From contig JAKQGS010000166.1 in the NCBI GenBank assembly GCA_029556045.1, positions 1-5,062 of the forward strand: a stretch of 5,062 nucleotides of DNA. Direction: 5' to 3'. Source of the stretch: Pseudomonadota bacterium. GTDB lineage: Bacteria > Bdellovibrionota > Oligoflexia > Oligoflexales > Oligoflexaceae. Shown here piece after piece: positions 1-5,062 of this stretch (its first letter is position 1; every line of letters starts with the position of its first letter). Made by a program: the position numbers and the translations under genes. Below the pieces are notes generated by a model. The model saw only the letters and a list, made by a program, of their open reading frames with translations, ran no database searches and was not told where the DNA came from.

Positions 1-1
1 C

Positions 2-685
2 GAACGTATGGGGCGGGAGCGGCGGATCGGCGCAGACGTCTTGAACAACGGGGAGTTGGATGATGCGGAAATCTGGTTGACGCAGCAGGCGCTGACCCTG
101 CCGGGGTGGGGCGAGGAACGGTTGCGGCAATGGTTGAACGATTATCGCGACCCTTTGACGACCCATAGCCTGACTGGCCTCGGGCGGACATTCTATAGCC
201 GGGCGGCCGCCCGTCACATCATGCGTTCCTACGCTGCCCTGGAAAAGTGCCTATACGGTGCCGGTTTACCGGTTCCCGATGAGGTCCCACCGGAGGACAA
301 CTTTGCTCCCTGCCTGGCGGGGGAGTTTCCCCCTGACGCTATGATTATCAAAGCGGTATGGCGGCGCATTGACATGGGCCAAAATTTGCCTGTATTTGCC
401 ACCGATGCGGCGGCTTTGCCGGATCAGTGGCAATTACCGCATCCCGCCAAACCCTGGACTATGTCAGATGCGGTTTCACCAAGCATCGCGGAAGGATTCC
501 GCCTACGGACTCCCACGGATCAGACCTATCAATTGGTGGGATTTCATATCATGGCCAAAGTGGCGCGGAGTGGGTTTGGACGACACTCTGGTGGTCACCG
601 CAACCGGATGGAGATTTTGGGAGTGACCGGCCAGCGGCACTCACGGGAGAGTCACCGCTCAGGAACTTTAAAATGTGCACGGTAA
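2..685 (+). CDS. c-type cytochrome-like protein, N-terminal part (5' partial, frameshifted)
   Basis: This frame is open at the left edge, so the gene probably starts upstream. The first ATG (position 8) is followed by no signal peptide, although the CxxCH motif of the downstream half implies an exported protein. The convincing part runs to about position 562 and includes FPPDAMIIKAVWRR (about 329-370) and YQLVGFHIMAKV (527-562). This 'IKxxW ... YxLVGxHI' pattern resembles, from memory, uncharacterised proteobacterial and myxobacterial cytochrome-like proteins in which it precedes a WxWTTF-type Trp motif and a C-terminal haem site. After 562 the frame turns into Arg/Ser/Gly-rich sequence typical of out-of-frame reading, up to the stop at 683-685. 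The matching continuation is in the -1 frame from about 562, so this and the next entry are probably one gene. No enzymatic function can be assigned. The frameshift could be a real mutation or a base-call error. Confidence 0.6.
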   Translation, partial: ERMGRERRIGADVLNNGELDDAEIWLTQQALTLPGWGEERLRQWLNDYRDPLTTHSLTGLGRTFYSRAAARHIMRSYAALEKCLYGAGLPVPDEVPPEDNFAPCLAGEFPPDAMIIKAVWRRIDMGQNLPVFATDAAALPDQWQLPHPAKPWTMSDAVSPSIAEGFRLRTPTDQTYQLVGFHIMAKVARSGFGRHSGGHRNRMEILGVTGQRHSRESHRSGTLKCAR

Positions 686-1053
686 CGGGATTTGAAGATG
701 AGGCGGACGATCTTCCCGAGGTCACAACCCTATGGCCCCCATTGGGGATGGCCTTGGCTGCCGCCGGGCAGCGCCTGGGGTCCGCCACCTGGTGCAGCAA
801 CCCCACCATTGAGGATGGAGCGGGCAATCAGGCCACCAACTGCATCGGCTGTCATCAGCATGGAGGCATTCGGGAGAGCAATGAGCAGTTTTTCCAGAAT
901 CCAGTCCGCTACCCGGACTTTGGTCGGCACCGTCAACGGAAAAACTTCCCCACCGACTATCTCTGGTCATTGAACAAGGCGCCAGAAAACCTCGGCGCCG
1001 CCTTTCACAAAGTCATTGATTACTATCGGACCTATGATAATTTATCCCCTTAA
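562..1053 (+). CDS. c-type cytochrome-like protein, C-terminal part with CIGCH haem motif
   Basis: This is the continuation of the preceding gene in the -1 frame. The frame is open from position 373, and a GTG at 427 could formally start it, but sequence before about 562 in this frame looks non-native. The order is a Trp-rich block AEWVWTTLWWSP (565-600), a linker, TWCSNPTIEDG (about 787-819), then CIGCH at 841-855, a canonical CxxCH c-type haem attachment site followed by Q-H, and about 65 more residues ending in AFHKVIDYYRTYDNLSP. No obvious distal Met follows the haem site, so the second axial ligand may be a His, for instance in CHQH; that is inference. Covalent haem attachment would take place in the periplasm. 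The stop at 1051-1053 lies inside an inverted repeat, and the next gene begins 26 bases later, so the two are probably co-transcribed. The protein is likely a redox or electron-transfer component; its substrate is unknown. The haem motif is certain, the family function is not. Confidence 0.65.
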   Translation, partial: GAEWVWTTLWWSPQPDGDFGSDRPAALTGESPLRNFKMCTVTGFEDEADDLPEVTTLWPPLGMALAAAGQRLGSATWCSNPTIEDGAGNQATNCIGCHQHGGIRESNEQFFQNPVRYPDFGRHRQRKNFPTDYLWSLNKAPENLGAAFHKVIDYYRTYDNLSP

Positions 1054-1072
1054 AGAATCGATTCTTAAGGGG
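1046..1072 (+). promoter_or_regulatory. Intergenic inverted repeat enclosing stop codon and ribosome binding site
   Basis: CCCCTTAAAGAATC at 1046-1059 pairs with GATTCTTAAGGGG at 1060-1072, perfectly except for one unpaired A. As RNA this would fold into a stem with a small AUCGAU-type loop. It contains the TAA stop of the upstream cytochrome gene and the AAGGGG Shine-Dalgarno (1067-1072) of the next gene, which lies 7 bases before its ATG at 1080. No T-run follows, so it does not look like an intrinsic terminator. It could mask the ribosome binding site until ribosomes finishing the upstream gene open it (translational coupling), or it could be an operator or processing site. The structure is visible in the sequence; the function is inferred. 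Confidence 0.55.
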
Positions 1073-1079
1073 TTGCACG

Positions 1080-3047
1080 ATGTTCATCAAACGTATGGTC
1101 TTGTGGTCCGGTCTCCTGTTGTCATTTTCATCACCGCTGTCCGCGGAGGAAAAAGCCACGCCGGCGGATCGTGTCGACGCCCTGCGGGCCTTGCAGTCCA
1201 TCGGTGCCAATGTGCAGGGGAGCAGCCAGCGCTGCGCCCAGTGCCATAACGTCAATCTAGGTCAGCTCAACGAATGGATGTGGACCACTTTGGGCACCAG
1301 CGCTGCATGCTTTCTGCGCCCCAGTGATTTGCCGCCATCGGGAGATGGAACTCCTGATGCGGGTTCAACCCCACACATGACAGCCATGGATCGCATCAAC
1401 TGCCTGCGGGAAAATCCTCAGGATTCTAGTTCTCCTTTTGCTCTCAGCAAGATGGGATTTTACGCGGCCGGCACCCATACGAAATTTTTTACCGACCTGT
1501 TTCAGGAAGCCTATGGTGCACAGTGGGAGTCCGCGCATCAGCGATTTAAAGCCACCATGCAGATGCCGATGGGGGGCAGCAATCTGATGCCGGAGGCTGA
1601 CTTTGACCAGATGATGGCGTGGATTAAAAGGGGCATGCCGGCGGTGGAAGACCTTCTGGGTGGCGACGTCAATGCGCCTCGCAGCTGCACCACCAACATC
1701 GATCTGATGCTGAAGGATCATATTGCCCGCATGCATGTCCAGGGTTGGGAGGCGAAAAACCGCGAGCGTGGGATGCTGATGTTTGGCTGCGCCCCGGGAG
1801 CCGAAAAGCTGGATTGCTTCCAAAACAAAGACCCGCTGACGGGTCACCCCTTGTTTCCGGAGTCTCGGGCCGAAGTATTTGCTGCCCAATGGACCAAGTC
1901 CTATCCCGAGTCCAATATGAGAATCCTGAAGGAGTTAAACTTCCGCACCAGCTACTGGATTCGCACATCGGCTGACGGGCGATTTGTGGGGTATGGTGGC
2001 AACTCCGATAGAGGCGTCGACAGTGCTGAGGAGGGTTCGGAAGAAGGAGCCTGGTTGAGAGCCGCTGCCCCCGATGCCGAAGACAAAGCTGACGAATACC
2101 TGGGATCGGGCATTGCGGATCTTCAGGCGGAACTTCTGCCGGGTCGACCGGGTCGAGAGGTCAAAGTTGCGGCTGCTTATGACCCCAGTTTTTTCCCCGA
2201 CAACTCGGGATTTGCCTTTCAGGCGACCCCGGTGGGTGCAGGGTTTTGCCCGCAGTCCCTGATCGAAGATCCACAGACCGTCAAAGTGAATTTTAGGGAA
2301 GAAGGCTGCAGTGGCACCAACAACATCCCCACCTACCAAGCGGTGGGGGCCAGTCTGGACGGGGCCGATTATATGGCGGTAACCGGTCGGTATAATAGCG
2401 ACTCTGGAAGCGGCGGTATGAGCGAAGAGGGAGAGATTCCGGGGTGGGACAAGAGCAGTTATATCACCTTTACACCCATGATTCATGATGGACGGCAGTA
2501 CCAGGCACTGGCCAACGGCACCAACTGGATGCCCTATCTGGGTGATTTCAATATTTCTCCTTCCAATGAATTGGTGAGTGCCCGCATGGCGGGTATCAAC
2601 GATCAAAACAAGCCGGCACAAATGGGCTATCGGTTTTTGAAAGTGCAGAAAATCAAGGATGGCACCACCTATAAGTTCGACCTGAAGGAGATTGGATCCA
2701 TCTGTATTAAGGGCGGTAAAGCGAAGTTTTCCTACGACGAACGCATGTTTGCCAACTTTCATTATGCGGATAAATCCGACTACCAGGATCTCGGATTTGC
2801 CCGTGCGGACGATCCCAAGTTTCTGGAATATATGGCGAAGGGGACTGCCAATATCTACGTGACCGATCTTTTCACGGGCACAAGCCGCCGCGTCACCAAC
2901 ATGGAGCCCGGGCAGTTTGCGCTGTTTCCCCACTATCGCTCCGATGGTTGGCTGATCTTCCTGGTGTTCGATAAAAATCAGGGAAAAAGATATGTTGTGG
3001 CCTCGGACGCCAGTATTCGCATGGCGCAAGCGATGCCTATTCCCTAA
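1080..3047 (+). CDS. Exported monohaem cytochrome c / beta-propeller protein
   Basis: A 655-residue protein with a clear Sec signal peptide: K4/R5, a hydrophobic core at about 7-16 and a likely cleavage after LSA (residue 22). The start is supported by AAGGGG 7 bases upstream. Residues 52-56 are CAQCH, the covalent c-type haem site. The MPMGGSNLMPEADFDQMMAWI segment (about 162-182) resembles the end of a small cytochrome c domain, where a Met (M162, M164 or M170) would be the distal ligand. From about 290 to the end there are recurrent short 'DG/PDxS + hydrophobic strand' units, as in WD40-like/PD40 (TolB-type) propeller blades: SADGRFVGYGG (298-307), FFPDNSGFAFQAT (371-383), SLDGADYMAVTG (425-436), NISPSNELVSARM (491-503) and RSDGWLIFLVFD (620-631), the last preceded by IYVTDLFTGTSRRVT (592-606). 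It probably works in the periplasm as an electron carrier fused to a binding or scaffold domain, with the upstream haem protein as partner. Ten cysteines in all leave room for disulfides. The family is not recognised by name and the substrate is unknown. Confidence 0.85.
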   Translation: MFIKRMVLWSGLLLSFSSPLSAEEKATPADRVDALRALQSIGANVQGSSQRCAQCHNVNLGQLNEWMWTTLGTSAACFLRPSDLPPSGDGTPDAGSTPHMTAMDRINCLRENPQDSSSPFALSKMGFYAAGTHTKFFTDLFQEAYGAQWESAHQRFKATMQMPMGGSNLMPEADFDQMMAWIKRGMPAVEDLLGGDVNAPRSCTTNIDLMLKDHIARMHVQGWEAKNRERGMLMFGCAPGAEKLDCFQNKDPLTGHPLFPESRAEVFAAQWTKSYPESNMRILKELNFRTSYWIRTSADGRFVGYGGNSDRGVDSAEEGSEEGAWLRAAAPDAEDKADEYLGSGIADLQAELLPGRPGREVKVAAAYDPSFFPDNSGFAFQATPVGAGFCPQSLIEDPQTVKVNFREEGCSGTNNIPTYQAVGASLDGADYMAVTGRYNSDSGSGGMSEEGEIPGWDKSSYITFTPMIHDGRQYQALANGTNWMPYLGDFNISPSNELVSARMAGINDQNKPAQMGYRFLKVQKIKDGTTYKFDLKEIGSICIKGGKAKFSYDERMFANFHYADKSDYQDLGFARADDPKFLEYMAKGTANIYVTDLFTGTSRRVTNMEPGQFALFPHYRSDGWLIFLVFDKNQGKRYVVASDASIRMAQAMPIP

Positions 3048-3076
3048 GGTCATTGGCTGAAGTTGGACGTTCAAAC

Positions 3077-4504
3077 ATGACGGCTTTTTCACGGGGTCTC
3101 TGCTGGGTGCGACGGGATCTCCGTTTGAGAGATCACGCCGCTTTGGCGGCCGCCACTCAGTCCTGCGGCGAGGTGGCGGTCGTCTTTGTCTTTGACACCA
3201 CCATATTAAATCAATTGGTTGATCGTGATGACCGCCGGGTGACGTTCATTATGGACGCCCTGCAGGAGATGGATACCGCATTGCAAGCGGCGGGATCCCG
3301 TCTGTTGATCCTTCACGGGGATCCCGTTTTAGAGATCCCGCGCGTCATGGGGCAGCTGGGTGCGCAGGCGCTTTTTTATAACCGCGACTATGAGCTGTCC
3401 GCCAAAAAGCGTGACCAGATGGTGCGGCAAACGGTGGAGAACGCTGGGACGCGGTGTTTTGATTTTAAGGATCAGGTGATTTTTGAAGGGCTGGAGGTGA
3501 GCCGCGATAGGGAACAACCCTATCGGGTGTTCACCCCCTATAGCCGGAGTTGGTTGGGGCGTCTGATGCCGGCGGCGGTGGACGAGAGGGTGGTACAATG
3601 GGATCGCTGGGTGCCGGAGGCTGTGGTGCAGCCCTTGACCAAGGGATTCAATCTGGCAACTATTGGATTTGTTCGGGCAGCGGGGCCCCATCAACCGAGT
3701 TTTGCTTTGTCTCCCCAGCAGCTGCTGCAAAATTTCGTTCCAGCGATGGGACAGTACGATCAATCGCGGGATTTTCCCGCTCGGGACAACGGTACGTCCC
3801 GTCTTTCGGTGCATCTGCGTTTTGGCACCCTCTCCATCCGGGAAGCGGTGCGCGCCACTCAGGTGCGACCCCACACCAGTGGTCACGAGACATGGCTGCG
3901 GGAACTGATCTGGCGGGACTTCTATCACATGATCCTCGATCAATTCCCCCATGTGGTGGAGGGAGCTTTTAAGCCAGAATATAATCGGATCAATTGGCCC
4001 GGCACTGAGGACGATTTCAAAAGCTGGTGCGATGGACAAACCGGATTTCCCCTGGTGGATGCCGCCATGCGGCAGTTACGGGAGACCGGCTGGATGCATA
4101 ACCGTTGTCGTATGGTGGTGGCCTCCTTTCTCACCAAAGACCTGCTGGTGGATTGGCGACGGGGGGAAGTCTGGTTTGCCCGTTGGCTTTTGGACTTTGA
4201 TCTGGCCGCCAACAACGGCGGATGGCAATGGAGCGCTTCGACGGGATGTGATGCGCAGCCTTATTTTCGGATTTTTAATCCCGTCAATCAGTCGGAAAAG
4301 TATGACCCGGATGGTTCCTACATCCGACGGTGGGTGCCGGAGCTGGCCCGGGTGCCGACATCCCATATCCATTGGCCCCATAAGAGCACGGTGATACAAC
4401 AGCAGCAATGGGGCTGCCTGATGGGACGGGACTACCCCCATCCCATCGTGGATCATGTAGCCCAGAGAATCGTCGCGCAGGCGCTTTTTAAAGGTATTGG
4501 GTAG
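3077..4504 (+). CDS. phrB: Deoxyribodipyrimidine photolyase (class I CPD photolyase)
   Basis: The enzyme uses blue/near-UV light and reduced FAD to split cyclobutane pyrimidine dimers in DNA; it is cytoplasmic. From ATG 3077 it has 475 residues, close to the E. coli enzyme (about 472), and opens with the typical GLCWVRRDLRLRDHAAL. A TTG at 3053 would add eight residues, but these are not family-like and that codon is only 5 bases past the preceding stop. The N-terminal antenna domain spans about 1-130; NRDYE (102-106) includes the Glu position tied to the folate antenna in E. coli. The C-terminal FAD domain has ELIWRDFY (276-283; W279 matches the dimer-stacking Trp), VDAAMRQLRETGWMHNRCRM (327-346) and DLAANNGGWQW (375-385; N379 matches the Asn near flavin N5). 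The electron-transfer triad is present as W317, W360 and W383 (E. coli W306, W359, W382). All key residues are intact, so it should be active. It starts 29 bases after the cytochrome/propeller gene with only a weak ribosome site and may depend on transcription from upstream. Confidence 0.96.
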   Translation: MTAFSRGLCWVRRDLRLRDHAALAAATQSCGEVAVVFVFDTTILNQLVDRDDRRVTFIMDALQEMDTALQAAGSRLLILHGDPVLEIPRVMGQLGAQALFYNRDYELSAKKRDQMVRQTVENAGTRCFDFKDQVIFEGLEVSRDREQPYRVFTPYSRSWLGRLMPAAVDERVVQWDRWVPEAVVQPLTKGFNLATIGFVRAAGPHQPSFALSPQQLLQNFVPAMGQYDQSRDFPARDNGTSRLSVHLRFGTLSIREAVRATQVRPHTSGHETWLRELIWRDFYHMILDQFPHVVEGAFKPEYNRINWPGTEDDFKSWCDGQTGFPLVDAAMRQLRETGWMHNRCRMVVASFLTKDLLVDWRRGEVWFARWLLDFDLAANNGGWQWSASTGCDAQPYFRIFNPVNQSEKYDPDGSYIRRWVPELARVPTSHIHWPHKSTVIQQQQWGCLMGRDYPHPIVDHVAQRIVAQALFKGIG

Positions 4505-4533
4505 ACACCCATGGTCATGTGGTAAACATCCCC

Positions 4534-4907
4534 TCAGTTCTGAATCGGCTCAACCGGGAACACATAAATCGCCCCTGCATCCTGATAGGCAGATGTGTCA
4601 TAACGGTCGGCACCGATGACAAAGTCCTTCAGGCCGTCGCCGGTGATGTCACCATATTCAAACGAAATTCCGAAATTCGAAAGGTTAGGATCCGGGTTGT
4701 AAAGCATTTGCAATAGATCATCCCCTTCATCGGCGGTGACAATCCCAGCGCCGGAGAGGATACGAACCTGACCGGTTTTACCAAGCCGACCAATGCCGCC
4801 GGGATGACTGATCGCGACTTCCCCAATGCCATCGCCGTTGATGTCATCGATGACTTTCGCATAACCTCCCAGCATGGAGCCGGATTCACCGGTTTCATAT
4901 TTAACAA
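4534..4907 (-). pseudogene. FG-GAP repeat (integrin alpha-like) protein, C-terminal fragment
   Basis: The fragment ends in a TGA at 4536-4534 and converges on phrB, with 29 bases between the two stops. Counting from an internal ATG (4875-4873), two FG-GAP blades are visible. The first is GYAKVIDDINGDGIGEVAIS, with the calcium-loop pattern D11-x-N13-x-D15-G-x-x-E19. The second is FGISFEYGDITGDGLKDFVIG, with D76-x-T78-x-D80-G-x-x-D84, followed by AGAIYVFP (100-107), a typical closing strand. Family-like sequence continues in frame upstream of that ATG (LVKYETGESGS, to about 4907) and then stops; an in-frame TAA lies at 4941-4939. The internal ATG has no Shine-Dalgarno. Full proteins of this type are exported, have several blades and fold as calcium-binding beta-propellers on the cell surface or in the periplasm. 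This looks like the 3' end of such a gene cut off by a rearrangement or insertion near 4908. A short expressed ORF (113 residues from 4875) cannot be excluded. Confidence 0.65.
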
Positions 4908-4978
4908 GAGATGTTGCATAGGTAGGGCACGTTCGGTATTAATCTAAAAAACGTCGAAAAAGTCGATATTTTCTCTTC

Positions 4979-4984
4979 TATAAT
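4979..4984 (+). promoter_or_regulatory. Candidate -10 promoter element (TATAAT)
   Basis: TATAAT at 4979-4984 matches the sigma-70 -10 consensus exactly and sits in AT-rich DNA about 75 bases before the ATG at 5060. The hexamer at the expected -35 spacing (around 4956-4961, GAAAAA) is poor. Just upstream, GTCGA occurs twice (4953-4957 and 4962-4966) with a 9-base period, which could serve as an operator or activator site. The promoter would serve a gene that leaves the window on the right. Confidence 0.35.
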
Positions 4985-5044
4985 CTTGATTATTCTGACC
5001 GGTATTTTACTCTTTCCCCATGAAATTTGCAGAAAAACATCACT

Positions 5045-5062
5045 GGAGAACAACTTGTCATG
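5045..5062 (+). other. Probable ribosome binding site and start codon of a gene beyond the window
   Basis: GGAGA at 5045-5049 is followed after 10 bases by ATG at 5060-5062, the last codon of the window. Together with the upstream TATAAT this suggests a + strand gene beginning here. A second frame from ATG 5020 (MKFAEKHHW...) is also open to the edge but lacks a Shine-Dalgarno. The product cannot be inferred; a transposase is one possibility if the region is an insertion element. Confidence 0.35.

Larger units (their letters stand above)
4908..5062 (+). mobile_element. Possible left end of an inserted mobile element (tentative)
   Basis: Family-like FG-GAP coding sequence ends at about 4907 and is replaced abruptly by AT-rich sequence. 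The junction reads GAGATGTTGCATAGG from 4908, which loosely resembles the GAG..TTGCA-type terminal repeats of some IS5-group elements; this comparison is from memory. A promoter-like TATAAT and a ribosome site with ATG at the right edge would fit a transposase gene starting about 150 bases inside the element. No transposase coding sequence, second terminal repeat or target duplication lies in the window. The alternative is an ordinary intergenic region beside a decayed gene. Confidence 0.22.

Noticed and set aside
3053..3076. TTG start adding eight residues to the photolyase
   Set aside because: The extra residues do not fit the family N-terminus, and the nearby purine-rich AAGG (3047-3049) is too close to the TTG to act as its ribosome site. 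ATG 3077 gives the expected length.
1935..3092. Long open reading frame on the - strand (385 codons)
   Set aside because: It lies antisense to the cytochrome/propeller gene, whose signal peptide, haem motif and ribosome site are clear. The antisense translation is His/Arg/Gly-rich without a recognisable domain.
3291..3340. Clustered GGGATCCCG-type palindromes
   Set aside because: They encode ordinary photolyase residues (GSR, GDPVLEIP), the spacing is irregular, and no further copies were noticed elsewhere in the window.
3505..3536. Two adjacent inverted repeats (CGATAGGG/CCCTATCG and GGGTG/CACCC) inside phrB
   Set aside because: They lie within conserved coding sequence and are not followed by a T-run, so they are most likely incidental to the encoded residues.
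3329..4039. - strand open frame (236 codons) inside phrB
   Set aside because: It is antisense to a certain photolyase gene and has no motif or ribosome site of its own.
4498..4511. Possible terminator between phrB and the FG-GAP fragment (TGGGT-AGAC-ACCCA)
   Set aside because: The stem is only 5 bp, overlaps the phrB stop codon and has no T-tract on either strand.
4629..4919. Overlapping - strand open frame of 96 codons
   Set aside because: It is a shifted-frame shadow of the FG-GAP fragment. The FG-GAP frame carries the calcium-loop repeats and this one has no domain features.

Overview
The window looks like chromosomal DNA of a Gram-negative bacterium, most likely a proteobacterium. The reasons are a periplasmic c-type cytochrome with a classical signal peptide, a class I photolyase close in length and motifs to E. 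coli PhrB, and moderately GC-rich coding DNA. Nothing in the sequence fixes the genus.

Layout. (1) Positions 2-1053, + strand: a c-type cytochrome-like gene. It enters from the left edge and is broken by an apparent -1 frameshift near 551-568. The N-terminal part reads in one frame and the C-terminal part, with a CIGCH haem motif, in another. (2) Positions 1046-1072: a near-perfect inverted repeat covering the stop codon of gene 1 and the ribosome binding site of gene 2. (3) Positions 1080-3047, +: a 655-residue exported protein with an N-terminal monohaem cytochrome c domain (CAQCH) and a C-terminal region that looks like a WD40-like/PD40 beta-propeller. (4) Positions 3077-4504, +: phrB, a complete class I deoxyribodipyrimidine photolyase. 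(5) Positions 4534 to about 4907, - strand: the C-terminal end of an FG-GAP (integrin-alpha-like) repeat protein that converges on phrB and has lost its N-terminal part. (6) About 4908-5062: an AT-rich, apparently non-coding stretch with a perfect TATAAT box and a Shine-Dalgarno/ATG at the right edge. It may be the end of an inserted mobile element or the upstream region of another gene.

The three + strand genes are spaced 26 and 29 bases apart with no evident terminator, so they look like one transcription unit. The two haem proteins are probably partners in the periplasm or envelope. Both have a single visible CxxCH and both contain an E-W-x-W-T-T-L motif. Why they sit directly upstream of a cytoplasmic DNA-repair flavoprotein is unclear. 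The pairing could be a shared stress or light response, or simply read-through. I see no tRNA, rRNA, CRISPR array or complete insertion sequence.
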